The notes beneath the pieces are model-generated. The model did no database searches and was not told where the DNA came from. It saw nothing but the letters and a program-made list of their open reading frames with translations. From positions 4,278,001-4,342,000 of the forward strand of contig WOAB01000226.1 in NCBI GenBank assembly GCA_027886185.1: a stretch of DNA of 64,000 nucleotides, given 5' to 3'. Positions 9,975-21,416 of this stretch are shown piece by piece; position 1 is the stretch's first letter; the number at the start of each line of letters is the position of its first letter. A program made the position numbers and the translations under genes. This DNA is from Rheum nobile (lineage: Eukaryota > Streptophyta > Magnoliopsida > Caryophyllales > Polygonaceae).

Positions 9975-12413
9975 ATGGAGCCTGGTGAGAGAACGAGGCG
10001 TAGAACCAGACGAGACCTCGTCCGGGCTGCTTCGTATCAGACTGAGGGTGAGCTATCCCGTAGGGTTGCGGGTGCTGCACAAGATGCGGGAGGATACGGG
10101 AAGGCGGGCAATGATGACCCCCCTGTGCTCCCGTTTGTGCCATCTTTTGTGGCGGGTGGCCCTGTAGATTCGGACCCGCAGTTGTACCCACAGTGCAACG
10201 TGAGCCCACTACATTGTTATTCTGATACGATCGATCAGAATAACTATTATGGCCCTGAATTGAGTCCGCCACCGCAACAGAGGCATACCCAAAGCCCTTA
10301 CCGTCATGAGAGCCCAGTTGCCCATCAGAGCCCTCATGTGTCCACGTCCTATCACATCCCCTTATATTATGAAGGCGGCGCAAATGATGAGATGGGATAC
10401 AATCCGTGGGAGAGCTCGGGGCTCAACCCGAATGCACCAGTGAATATGGTAAGTAGCCTTAATATATCAAAATATGATTGTATGATAAAAATGTAATTGC
10501 TTATCATTTGTTTAAAAACATGTAGGACGAAGACAGTCAGGCCTGGGCTCCAAGAGCTCAACCTGATGATGATGATGCGGACGAGGAGCAACAAGAAGGC
10601 ACCTCTTCGCAGGCAAGACCACCCCGAATTAAAAAAAAAGGGAGATATGAACCGGAATTGCAGGTCAGAGTCTATGGAGGTCCGGAGAATCCCGAACTGC
10701 TGAAGGGTTTTGCCAATCACGTGGCGTACACCCTTTATCAGCGCATTGTAAGTTGCATGAAAAACCTTATTCTTGTCATTTCACATTTTTATATAAATAT
10801 GTCAAATCGATTGCTTACACTGGTTTAAAAATGCAAATGTTTATAGCCTGTGCCACCGTTGAAGTTTCAGCAACGAGGCAAACAGACACGCGCATGGCGT
10901 CTGCAGTTGTCAATGCCATGGGGTAATTTGGCTGCTAGTTCAGGCTTGTGTAATATTCCGCAGGTGATACATGACCATGTGCACGAGACGCTGATAGGTG
11001 CGTTTGTTGAGCGCTGGCAACCTGAGACCAGCTCGTTCCATATGCCATGGGGAGAGATGACCATTACTCTCCATGACGTATTGTTGATCCTTGGGCTAAA
11101 CATCAATGGAAGAGACTTAGCACCTCCACGGGGTTCTTTGAATATGACTGATTTGAAGAAGGCGATGGTGGCTGAGGTAACGGGATTCTTTGAGTTGGCT
11201 GCTAAGGATGTGACATTTGGTACTGTAGTTGCTGATATCTTCAAGAAGCATTGCAACAGGCTGAATGACGAGAAGCGTGCTTCTGGGTACTTGCTGTACT
11301 TGTTGGGATCTTGCCTATTTCCGGACAAGTCCCAACACAGATTGCCACTCTACTATCACGTGTTTGTGGAGGATCACTCGTGCACTAATGAATATGCATG
11401 GGGTGCTGTCGTTCTTGCTCACGTGTACCGCAGCTTGGGCGAGTGCACAAGAAAAGAAGCGAGAGTGATGTCCACGTGCTATACTCTGATTTAGGTATTT
11501 TTGTAAATTATAAAAACCATTGGTTTCACCTTATATTATCACTGTATCTGTATTTATTCAATAACAAGGATTGCTTACGTAAATTCTCTTTCAGGCGTGG
11601 ATATATCAATATTTCCCCATGTTCAGACCTGTAGAGAGTAGAGACTGGGACTCTGATGATGCGGTCCCCTACGCTAGTCAATGGGACCTTTTAGTGAAAC
11701 CCAACCCGTTGAGAAACTACAGAGTGGAGCTCGATACGATGACTGCAGACATGGTATGTACATATATTTATGTTTATGTTGATTGGATGTCGTTCGGGTT
11801 AACTGATAAGTATGTTTAGGTTGATTGGAGTCCGTATGGTACGATTGACTTTAGCGATGCAAGATTCACTCCTACTCGCTTCCATGGAGTTATATCATGT
11901 CTTTGGATAACCGAGCCGTACATGCCAGACCGTGTGGCGTGATAATTTTGCCGTGTTCAAGAGATTCCACGAGCTCCTACAGAGCCTCTAAGGGCTTGGA
12001 GAGGAGTAAAGATCAGCAGCTACAAGGTTGAGTACGACAGAGCTCGATTTGCATGGGATGCGCAGACTGTACATTCCATGACCCTAGCTGCGATGGGCCC
12101 TCCAATCCAGCAAGGCCATGACTGCAGTGATGATTACATGGAATGGTACCTCCCACGTACACATCCATTCGTCAACCCCCCTACCATTGAAGACGGGACA
12201 CGGGTATGAATTTGACTGATTTGTAGATTGTTTAATGTTCGGTTAACTCTTATCTATATTTTTTCATACATATCAACATTTTTGTGTTGTGTGCAGGCAT
12301 TCGAACAATGCTACAATGAGCTTGAGCAACATCGCAATCATGAATGTGAAGATGTAGCAGAGTCTTTACGCCGGTCATTTGAGCATATGTATCCCTTCCT
12401 TCCCAATTATTGA
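9975..12413 (+). pseudogene. Plant mobile domain (PMD) gene, MAIN-like, six exons, three stops
   Basis: PMD proteins occur as host MAIN/MAIL-type nuclear proteins and inside plant transposons. Here six exons fit GT-AG rules: 9975-10448, 10526-10747, 10847-11494, 11595-11753, 11820-12203 and 12297-12413, all phase 0, about 667 codons. The N-terminus is Arg-rich, then Pro/Gln-rich, then acidic; the PMD core is in exon 3 (PWGEMTITLHDVLLILGL) and exon 4 (AWIYQYFP). The last codon of exon 3 is TAG (11492-11494), and TGA TAA sits at 11940-11945 where family members commonly have Arg-Gln. All three stops can be explained by CAG, CGA or CAA changed by C to T. It is convergent with the transposase-OTU gene. 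The function of transposon PMD proteins is not established. Confidence 0.85.
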
Positions 12414-12632
12414 GGAAGCCGTGAAGACTTGTTTCAGGAATAAACTTGTTTCATATTATGTATTTCATTGAACCTTTGAGTATTGCAACAATGAATGTTA
12501 TGACTGCTATTTGAATGTTTTTTATGACTTGTTTGGATTATGACAACAATGAATGTTATGACTTATATTTCAATGTTTTTTATGTTTGGATTTGAATGTT
12601 ATGACTTCTCATTGCATCATAATTCATACATA
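12414..12632. other. Convergent 3' intergenic region
   Basis: Separates the stop codons of the PMD and transposase genes. AT-rich with four imperfect GAATGTTATGAC repeats. Probably holds the two 3' ends; no separate terminator is identifiable. Confidence 0.5.
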
Positions 12633-15600
12633 TCATTCATTACATAAATCGACCGTTTCAACCTTCTTCTTTCGTCTTGTCTTCTTTTCGGCCTTGGCTG
12701 CTTCGTACTCCAACAATCGATCACACGTCCTTTGATCTACGTAATCACCCGCAGACAGGTCATGATATACCACCCACGCCGGGTAAAGAGTAGGCAAGGG
12801 CGATGTCTCGGCAAGGCCAATCTACACAAAGTCAATGCATCATACATATGTTTTAACACAAGATAGTATCAACAGATGTGATTGTATTAACGTACCGCAA
12901 TAAAATGTTGCTCTTCCTGGACATGGCAAATGCATATCGTCTTCAGCTTCTCGCCAACTGATGCTTCGTTTGGCTCCCCCCTCATAGGCAGGTATGTCGT
13001 TCCCACACCACCACCGACGATAACGAACACACATGTGAATGCCGTTGCCACCAAACATCCCATATCCGGGAGGTCTAACCACGTCTCCGGTGGGGCCAGC
13101 CTGTTCGGGGAAGGAAACCATGCTAGCTTCGCCTCCATTGCCTCAAGTATCATCGTAGACACCCAAAGTGGCGCGAGTAGCTCATACTCTTTTCTCAACG
13201 TAGCGATCATGGTACGTCGAACAAAAGCCCACTGATCTTGCCCTAAACCCAGACCATGTGCAATTGCTCTGTACCCGCAGTTTTCATCACCCATTATCTC
13301 ATACCATCCTCCCACGTGTGGTCTCATACACATGTGAAACTGGGTACGATATCGCCACGGGTTCTTGATCAAAGATGTGTCACCCGAAGGCTTTGCTGCA
13401 AGCGTCTTCGGTGGTCTTCCTTTTTGCTTTTTCGGAGGCGTTTTGTCCATCTGTTGGTCACTGTACTCCCATGATGACGGTTGTCTTTTGGTGGAAAAGT
13501 TTAGAGCTCCTTGAGGCTGACCCTTATGCTTGACTTTAGCTGGCTCTTGCAGAGCAGTCCACTTTGGATGCGCAATACTTGTTAGTGTTGAGACTGCTCT
13601 TTGTTGAACCTGCACTAGCAATGTGGGGAAGGCGCTTTGGGAAAATTCTTCAAGCAACGATCTATTCACTCTGCGTTCTCTGGCTTCTTCCTCTTCTTTT
13701 GTATTCACTTCAGACAAGGTCAATTGCCTCTAGAACGGATGCAATGAGCTAGGTTCAATTGGGGCTTGGCTCCTCACATTTAGCGCCATGTCATGCACGC
13801 AAGACAAGCCATCTCTGACCCTCATCTGGCATCTGCATATAGTGCTCCACAATGGAGCTTCTCCTTTCCTGTATTCCTCAATCAAACAAGCTAGTGCAAT
13901 CGCAGAGACCTTGAAGTGCAGCTTGCAGAAAAGATGTGCGTTCGTTAGCAGCGTATATCTCTTTCCAATGCTCTCATTCAATTCCCCCTTTATCTCACCA
14001 ATATGACTGCGCAACCGTGTATGATATTGATCGAACACAGTGCAAAGGTTGCCATCATTGCTTGTGAAGAAGCTTTTCATACTGGAATGGGCCCCTTCAA
14101 CCCTGTATTACAATCAAGAATCCGAAATCAGTATATTGTTGTAAAGGTCTAACTAAGTTCAAATAACTAGCTAAATTTAGAAAAAAACATAATGCACATA
14201 CCTGTTAGTGGTGGCAGTATCGAGCGTGAACATTGTATCTGTCCATACGGAGACGATTCTTTCCTTGTAGGGGTCAAGCCAGTTCTTTTATAGGTACTGA
14301 AGACATTTTGGAGATTTCCTCCAATCACACTTCAGCTTCTTCAGTGTTGCTTTATATCCTTGTATGGTCGTTTCCTTGAAGAGTTTCATGCAGTCGTTGG
14401 AAAACGGTGTGCCCCTAAACTTGTCCATGTTCTTCTTCCCGAAGTCTTCAATATTCTTCCTCACATGCCGCCTACATAGAAGGAATTTTGCTTCTGGAAA
14501 CTGCTTCTCTAAGGCGTTCATCAACGCCTTCTCCCGATCAGTGACCAAACATGTGGGTGCTCGTTGCACCTTGACAAACATCTTTGCAAGTTGCTCTATG
14601 GCCCACTTGTAACTGTCTTCGTCCTCCTTCTCCAGAAACGCCCCGGCAATATTGTAGTTTTTCCAAACAGATGTGATGCCAACAATTTCAAGGAAGGGAA
14701 AATTGTAACTGCACACATAATCATATATAAAATATGATGGCATCCTAACCTTGACATGAACAAATGAAGAGTATAATAGATATGTATGTTACTAACCAGT
14801 TAGTTGCATATGTAGAGTCCAGCAGCACAATGTACGGAAATGCCTTCAGCAACGACAACTGTTCCTGGCTTGCGAAGAAGATATTCGTTATGTTGTTGGT
14901 CTCCTTGTTGAATCTATGCTCCATGAAGTATCCCTTCTCATTACACTCATAGAAGAACTGTTGCACAACTGTTCTTCCTTCCATGCCCTTCTTTCGTATC
15001 TCATGCATGATGTTGTACACTTGCTTCATCTTGGTCAAATTGCCAAGGGACGAATGGATTGTAGTATGAATCTTTTGAGGCTTGCAATGATTGACTGTCA
15101 TCACCCTAATAATCTCCTTCTCTTCAGCGCTTGACCGCCCAGCTAATGCACTACCATACAAATAATCTGCTATGACATGATTGTGAGTTCCATGTTGTAC
15201 AATGATCCTCCATAATCCCTTCGGCTCTTCTTTCAGCCTCAACATGAAGGGACACCCACACTTCTTCGACCTTGTGATGTCTCTCACTTGGTCAGCTTGT
15301 TTAGGCACATTTTGTCCATGCCTATCACACGATAACCAAGTCCCCCCAAGGGTCGAAAGGGTGGAAGGTTTATTCCTCCACTTTTTGATGCAGAAGTGTT
15401 TACACTTAGCCATCTCCCGTGCCCACAAAAATGCTTCTTCTCTAGACTCCCAGCTTTGATCAGTTGTAAAGAACCTTGAGTAATCAACAGAGACGTAAAC
15501 ATCCTCCTCCGGTGGTACACTAAACTGAGGCTGTGTGTGTAGGGATGGAAAGAAAAACTGTGGGGTAGCATGAGATGAAGATGCTTCTGGAGGAAACGGT

Positions 15601-16375
15601 ATCCCAAGTGAGAAGGATGGTATCTCAATAGCTGGTTGAGGCGTGTTCCAATCCTGCAACTTTTAAGGCGTTTCCCAAACCGCAAATGTCTTCTGTGGGA
15701 TGCTTCAGTCATTGAGGGAGATATTGTTTAACCCCTCGTATAAATAACAGTTCGTCTACATACACATGAAATCATCTCATCAAGTAGTGCACAAATTATA
15801 AACCTAAATTCAAAATTTTCTTTGAGAGAGCAGATTCTGTAAAATGGCACGGTTAGTGACAAACCGTGCCATTTTACAAAATGAACCTACAACCGGTTTT
15901 TGGTGGTGATTCCACCACCAGAAACCGTTTTAGGGTTTATGGTTGCGAAATGGTTGTTACATTGAAGAACAGTTCCACACGTTATGTGGGAAGATAGTGC
16001 ACACGTAACGTGTGGGAGCGTTTCACACGTTACGTGTGCACTATCTTCCCACATAACGTGTGAAACTGTTCTTCAATGTAACAGCCATTTCGCAGCCATA
16101 AACCCTAAACAATACTCAATCTTTGTTTCTAATCCCCTAAACAATAAAATGAGATCTTTAATATTAAACAACAAATATCATGTCTAGTTTGGTTAAACCC
16201 TAAATAACAAATATCATACATTTCAAAACCCTAACCATCAAGCTACAAACTTTAAACAAGTTCAAAACAACAAAAAAAGATAACTTTAGGGTTACATAAT
16301 AGAAATTACCTCATTCGAAAGTGGAATATTTTCCCCACTGTTGCTCCAATACTCGTTGTTGTTCGGATTGTCCAT
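12633..16375 (-). pseudogene. MULE transposase with FAR1-like, DDE, SWIM and OTU domains; five exons
   Basis: Five exons fit GT-AG rules and phase: 16375-16310 (ATG), 15653-14797, 14708-14202, 14102-12896 and 12821-12633, about 941 codons. Domains in order: a FAR1/WRKY-GCM1-like DNA-binding region (SREEAFLWAREMAKCKHFC, then HGTHNH), the MULE DDE transposase core (LLDSTYATN; VTDREKALMNAL; CRRHVRKN; NRVEGAHSSMK across a splice), a SWIM zinc finger (CRCQMRVRDGLSCVH) and a C-terminal OTU-type cysteine protease (GDENCGYRAI with Cys; EEQHFIA with His). In-frame stops are at 14288-14290 (TAA) and 13730-13732 (TAG). Intron 1 carries very large hairpins. OTU proteases normally remove ubiquitin; why a transposase carries one is unknown. 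Confidence 0.85.
15841..16110. repeat. Three successive hairpins in transposase intron 1
   Basis: Hairpin 1 (15841-15875) pairs AAAATGGCACGGTT with AACCGTGCCATTTT. Hairpin 2 (15895-15927) pairs CGGTTTTGGTGGTG with its near complement. Hairpin 3 is an inverted repeat with about 88-base arms (15927-16014 and 16024-16110) and a 9-base loop; its arms contain four CACACGT/ACGTGTG palindromes. All lie inside intron 1 of the transposase-OTU gene. Confidence 0.85.
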
Positions 16376-16535
16376 TTTTTCAACAAAAAATTAGAGTGCA
16401 AAACAAGAATTTGTGAGTGTTTCAAATGAGGGTTTAGGATCGAAATGGATCGTTAGCCGGGGAAGAAGACGGGTCATTATTACAGTTAGGTGGGGACAAG
16501 ACGGTTATTTCAATGCGTTTTGCCACACACTGAAC

Positions 16536-16625
16536 CACATGTTACGTGTGAGCCCCATCCATACGTTACGTTTGGGATATCATGACACGTAACGTGTGAG
16601 CTGATTCCACACGTTACATGTGGTT
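16536..16625. promoter_or_regulatory. Palindrome array upstream of the transposase gene
   Basis: Four CACACGTTACGTGTG-type motifs (about 16537, 16561, 16584, 16606), spaced 22-24 bp apart, 160-250 bp upstream of the transposase start codon on the minus strand. Confidence 0.6.
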
Positions 16626-16639
16626 CAAGGTTTAGGCAT

Positions 16640-16800
16640 ATGAGGGTTTTTGTTAGGGCTTGGGGTAGGGTTAGGGTTTGGGGTTTAGGGTTTAGGGATA
16701 TGGTATTGGGGTAGGGTTTAGGGTAATATGGTTTAGGTTTAGGGATTAGGGTTTAGGGTTTAGGGTTTAGGGTTAGGGTTAGGGTTAAGGTTATGGTTAA
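16640..16800. repeat. Degenerate interstitial telomere-type repeats
   Basis: Mostly TTTAGGG and TTAGGG units with variants such as GGGGTAGGG; on the minus strand they read AACCCTAA, the telo-box motif of many plant promoters. They lie 265-425 bp upstream of the transposase start codon. Embedded in a transposon and imperfect, so not a chromosome end. Confidence 0.8.
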
Positions 16801-16922
16801 CTATTTATCTTTAATTAATAAGGGTGAATCGGGTATTTTAGTTACCTTGTTTGTGAGATTGAGGAGAGGAACTTTTAATTAGGGTTTAGGGTTTAAGGTG
16901 GTAAATGATTGTTGAGAAGTTA

Positions 16923-16964
16923 TTAATGCTAGTGGTTGAGTTCATTAATGCTAGTGGTTGAGGT
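16923..16964. repeat. Short tandem duplication
   Basis: TTAATGCTAGTGGTTGAG occurs twice in a row with a 24-bp offset, about 60 bp before the TATA box of the GRF gene. Confidence 0.7.
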
Positions 16965-17023
16965 CATTATATACTACAGTTATATACAGCTGTATATTAG
17001 ATGTCAAACACATTGATTTTCAC

Positions 17024-17030
17024 TATATAA
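17024..17030 (+). promoter_or_regulatory. TATA box of the GRF gene
   Basis: TATATAA, about 20-25 bp before a plausible transcript start. A 5' UTR intron follows (17099-17173, GTAAGC...TTGTAG). Confidence 0.55.
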
Positions 17031-17196
17031 GAGGCATTAGGATTGTTTGTTCTCTACAACAAGTCCAACACAAGCGACGCTTGAAGATTCAATTGTGGGT
17101 AAGCTTCTTCTTCCAGTTTCTTTTGATTTATTATCCCCAATTTTTTATATTAATGGATTCATGATATTTGTAGGAAACCAAGCACTACAACAAATA

Positions 17197-17520
17197 ATGG
17201 CATCTTCATCCGAATCATCAACAAACCCACTATGCGCGTGTAATTTGAAAGCCATTGTCCGTACTTGGGATTTGTAGTGGAACTACGGAAGAAGGTATTG
17301 GGGATGCCCAAGACTGGGGTGTTTTTATAGGAAGTGGATTGATCCTATATACGAGGACAGGGCACACGCGATTATTCGACAACAATGGCGGGAAAAACAA
17401 GATCTTGTTAAGGAGAATCAAGATCTTGTTAAGAAAAATCAAAAACTTTTACAAGATGTGGATAAAATGCGTAGGTATAACCTCAAACTATATAATGATG
17501 TACATCGTATACTGCCTTGA
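17197..17520 (+). pseudogene. GRF-type zinc-finger coiled-coil protein with one in-frame stop
   Basis: One 108-codon frame from ATG 17197 to TGA 17518, interrupted by TAG at 17275-17277. The first half has the GRF zinc-finger pattern: CAC (CxC), then NYGRRYWGCP, then a final Cys before FYRKW and DP. The second half (QDLVKENQDLVKKNQKLL) is a short charged coiled coil with an internal duplication. Small GRF-coiled-coil proteins are frequent in plant genomes and often near transposons. A possible 3' intron (donor at 17507, acceptor at about 17568) would give a longer C-terminus. GRF fingers bind nucleic acid; the role here is unknown. Confidence 0.75.
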
Positions 17521-18001
17521 TGTCGTATCTTTTGTGTAATGTTGTTTACGTACTATCAACCTTTGTAGGGAGCAAGCAATTTTATCAAAGCAGAGATATG
17601 ATATGCCGCAAGCTTTTACCAGAGACTATCCTAATTTCTTCAAACGCAACTAGGCGATGTCATTTATTTTGTATTAGGGTTTCTAAGTTTATGAAGAACT
17701 TGTATTATTTCCTGTATTGTGAGCTAAATGTGGTTGTAGTCATCCAGCGTAATGAACAATTCTATTTCGTCTTCTAGGTTGTATATTTTGGGGTATTTCT
17801 TTTATTAATTTTAGATAATCAAATAAATACTAAAAATATACAATAATATGATACAACATTCATACACAACATTATAATATATATAAAATAATCAATAATT
17901 CAACATTGAACCACAAATAAATTCTAAAAATATACAATAATATGCTATGCATAAATATACTAAATTATACTATAACTCAAGATTATAATACCCTAAAAAC
18001 A
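17521..18001. other. GRF gene 3' region and AT-rich spacer
   Basis: Possible last exon of the GRF gene up to about 17777, then AT-rich DNA without a recognised feature. Confidence 0.4.
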
Positions 18002-18176
18002 CCACACGTTACGTGGGATACACACCCACACGTAACGTGTGGAGCTACACTACACGTAACGTGTGGAGCTACACTACACGTAACGTGTGGAGCTACACTA
18101 CACGTTACGTGTGAAACTTTGAAAGGGTATGCTTTCACACGTAACGTGGGGAGACACTCCACACGTAACGTGTGGA
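18002..18176. repeat. 24-bp array of CACACGTAACGTGTGG palindromes
   Basis: Seven motif copies. Four (cores near 18031, 18055, 18079 and 18103) are spaced exactly 24 bp, separated by AGCTACACTA; some copies have CGTTACG at the centre. It marks the right limit of the proposed MULE. Confidence 0.85.
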
Positions 18177-18526
18177 CCCTATGCGCTGAAAAGCAATTTT
18201 AGATATGCGCCGAAAAGTAATCGTGTAAAATTATACCTGTTTGAATTGATGTGTTGTATAACTGGATTTGGCTACTCAATATTAGTGAAGGATAGGTTTG
18301 GAACGGTTACAAATATGAAGCAATATGCAAATAAATCTTACATATTATGTCTTGATTAATGAGAGGAAGAATGGTCCGAAAATGATGAAAGCGCCATAAC
18401 TTCAAAACAATGCAGTATACTCCTAAAGACCCTCTAGTTTAGGTACTTGTCTTTGTTTTATTGTGTAAGGCATGATAGGGAGGAATTGAATATTTGATGA
18501 AATAAAATTCAATCCGTCTCTATCAT

Positions 18527-18693
18527 TTTTTTTGTCTTGATCGCCTGGTTCGATCGGTCAGAGCCGCTCTACGTCCAAACTGGGGTACTGTTGGTACACA
18601 AACACGCCTCCAGCAGGAATCGAACTCGAGACTTCTGAATAAAACGCTTAAGGGAGCCTAGTGTTAAACCACTAGACCAACTGAATGTTGATT
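18527..18693 (-). mobile_element. tRNA-derived SINE with 16-bp target duplication
   Basis: On the minus strand it begins with a tRNA-like head holding box A (GGTCTAGTGGTTTAACAC) and box B (GAGTTCGATTCC), runs into an unrelated body and ends in a short A-run. The duplication AATCCGTCTCTATCAT is perfect at 18511-18526 and 18694-18709. Length is 167 bp. SINEs are transcribed by RNA polymerase III from the internal promoter and moved by LINE proteins. Perfect duplications suggest a fairly recent insertion. Confidence 0.88.
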
Positions 18694-18709
18694 AATCCGT
18701 CTCTATCAT

Positions 18710-20047
18710 ATAGTTATACTTGGTTGTTTTTTTTTCACCACTGAATCCTAGGATATTTTGTTGTTTGGAGTACACATAATATTACCTTGTTTGTCTCTAA
18801 ATATGGTAGCTTTATACTCAAAGTTGATAGAATGCTGAGAGCGTGAGGACATTTTCCTTGGCCAGGCAAAATAAATTGTCTTGCCACAGTAGTGGAAAGG
18901 TATCCCTTCTTGACTCATGTTTGTGCAAACATCGTTTGTGAATGACATTTCTTTTATCTATTACAAGTTAAATCGAGGAAAAAAGCAAATCCCATAGCTA
19001 TGTTTTTTAAGATCTATCCTTCGTTGTCAGGATATGTTAATAGTATGTGTACTTCTAGCTGATAGGTCTGAAATTTATTGACATTGATGCTATTTCCATG
19101 CTTAAAAGAGTGATCTAATTGGATAAAAAGTCACAGGTAATAGAACGAAGACTGTTCAACTTCGTTACGTAGTCAACTTGCATGAGGTATGTCCATATAA
19201 GTGTCGAAATACTCACCCAAATACTAAAGAAGAGGTGTAAAGAATGCGTACAAGTTATATAGGAAGCACTTGATCGATTTGGTGCCAATATGTAAGACTT
19301 GTCAGTTGTTACATACGGGAACTATGTTATCATAATTTATATTATGCCAATGCACCTTTATTATATCAATTTGTACAAATTTTGTAGCATTTGATTATAC
19401 TGATCTTATTGTCCTTGAGTAAATAGAACTAGAATAGTCTCCACTAGTAAATTTTCAACTTTTAGTAATTAACTAAATCATTTGGATCACTATGTACCGT
19501 TATTTGTTTTTCTATGAAGTAAATATTGATAGATATAAGTATGCGTATATAATTTGTGGACCTTTAGTATACTTATATGCTTGACATAATTAAGGTGCTT
19601 ATTATATATTCTTAATTTCTTCTTTCTTGTGTTTTTGGTTTTCTTATAGCTTAGAGTAAGGAATTTTAACCAACTGAAGTCATGTGTTTTGCTAAAGTAA
19701 GGATATCTTCTCAATATGATGAGATTCAAGCACACAAAGGTGGATTCTGAGTAGAGGAGGAGGTGTTGTGAGACTAATAGAGAACAAGAGGCTATCAAAG
19801 CAAACATATGTTTAAGTTTGACATAGTAATGAAGTTCCTATTTGTGGAATTTTTTAATATAAGTGTCGCTAATTAATTTAGCCTTCTAGCTGAGCATAAA
19901 ATGATGTCTAGTATTTGATAATCTTTTGTTAGACTATGGTGCATCAGTGCATGTAGATACAAGGATCACTAGCCTATAATATTATATATTATAAGATATG
20001 GATATACAATACACAGTTTTAACACATGTTTGAGTTTGACATGATAA
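18710..20047. other. Unassigned DNA left of the Helitron
   Basis: No gene recognised. A 66-codon minus ORF at 18748-18948 has Cys/His/Trp-containing sequence (FHYCGKTIYFAWP) that looks less random than its surroundings, but I cannot name it. 19810-19847 is a paralogue of the Helitron insertion site. Confidence 0.4.
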
Positions 20048-21416
20048 TCTATCTATCTATATCTATATATCTATATCTATATATCTATATAAATACTAAG
20101 CAGAAACCTAAATCCTACGTATCAGTCTCACGTTTAATTCGCATATGTGTCGTCACCACGTTCAATTCGCATACGTGTCGGCCTCTGAGCTATGCTACCT
20201 CATCCGCCACATCATCTGCCACGTCATCCGATACCTTATCTTATTATTTATTTCCATAAGTATTTAAAACTAAATAATAATTATATCCTTTCTTATCTTA
20301 TTTTCGAATTTTTACCATAACTATTTATCTTATCTTATTGTTTATTTCCTTAACTATGTAAAACTAAATGATAATTATATCCTTTCTTATCTTATTTCCG
20401 AATTTTTACCATAACTATTTAAAACTAAATAATATTAACACTTTATCTTAGTTTTTCAGGTTAAAAATAATAAATTCAATTTTTTTATAATACAAATTAT
20501 TTGTAATTAAAAAATTAATAAATCCAAAAAAATTGGTATTTTTGTATAACTTTACTCATACTTTTTAATATATCTCTAAGTATAAGATATAAACACAATA
20601 TCATATATCTATCTCCTTTTAAAAAAATATACTTTTAAATTATTTTTTCAGGTTGTTAATAATTTAAAATAAATTATATATTATGTGCTTTAAATAAATA
20701 GATTAATTGTGATATATTAATTCCCCATAATATCAAATTTAAATAGTAACTAAGATAATTTTCTAGGTTAATATCCAAATATTACAACTTCAAACTTGTC
20801 TTTTTATCTTAATATTCATTATTTTAGTTGTAACTAACATTTCAAATTCTATGGGTGAGATATTTCTAATGTACATTATCTATGTAAGAATTATACTTAT
20901 AATTGGTGAATATTAACTTTGATTGGTTTACACTTTACAGAAAGTTTGATCTGCATACGTGTTTAAGCCTACGATCAATTCGCATATGTGTTGTCACTAC
21001 GTTCAATTCGCCTATGTGTCAACATCTGAGCTATGACACCTCATCCAGCCCACCAAAATCCTATTATAATAATAAATCCTTAGTCATTATATATTAAATA
21101 AGAAGATAATATCTAATAATATAAAAAAATCGATAAAGTCGTATATCTTTCTTTTTGGTAAAAAGAAGATAATCTATATCTATCTCTAATAATAATTATT
21201 ATTATTTATTAAATGAAAAGATAATATCTAATAATAATAATAATATTTTTGTTAATTTTGTATATCTCCCTAGCTTTTGGTAAAAAGAAGATTATATTTA
21301 TCTCCAATAATATTAAATTTTAATACGATATTTACCTAATAAAAAGTTATTTTAAAAGATTTATAACCCTACCTCGTGCCTGGTACAGGCACTGACACTA
21401 TGGGGCACTATGCTAG
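20048..21416 (+). mobile_element. Non-autonomous Helitron
   Basis: Starts with TC after an A and ends with CTAG before a T. A 3' hairpin (GTGCCTG-GTA-CAGGCAC) lies 20 bp before the end, slightly further than the usual 10-12. The flanks TTTGACATGATAA and TGAAGTTCCTATTT match a continuous empty-site paralogue at 19810-19847, which confirms both ends. 1369 bp, AT-rich, no Rep-helicase. A segment of about 80 bp with TTCAATTCGCATACGTGTC is repeated inside (about 20131-20215 and 20970-21050). The 5' end is a TATC/TATATC microsatellite (20048-20095). Confidence 0.8.

Larger units (their letters stand above)
9050..18180. mobile_element. MULE-like element with PMD, transposase-OTU and GRF genes
   Basis: Proposed unit bounded by CACGT(A/T)ACGTG palindrome arrays at both sides and containing a convergent gene pair, PMD (+) and MULE transposase-OTU (-), whose stop codons lie 219 bp apart, plus a GRF zinc-finger gene (+). 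The same palindrome occurs about 20 times, at 9060-9178, 9739-9822, 15970-16065, 16536-16625 and 18002-18176, but not inside the exons. I could not find terminal inverted repeats or a 9-11 bp target duplication, so the limits are approximate; many plant MULEs lack long TIRs. All three genes have internal stops, so this copy is inactive. Confidence 0.6.

Noticed and set aside
16640..16800. A chromosome end or telomere
   Set aside because: The repeats are degenerate, short and flanked on both sides by transposon sequence.
18600..18693. A tRNA gene on the minus strand
   Set aside because: Boxes A and B are present but there is no complete cloverleaf or CCA-end region; the unit has an A-tail and 16-bp target duplications, so it is a SINE.
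7660..18750. Terminal inverted repeats of the proposed MULE
   Set aside because: I compared both outer regions by eye and found only the shared palindromes, no extended inverted repeat or 9-11 bp duplication, so no TIR is claimed.
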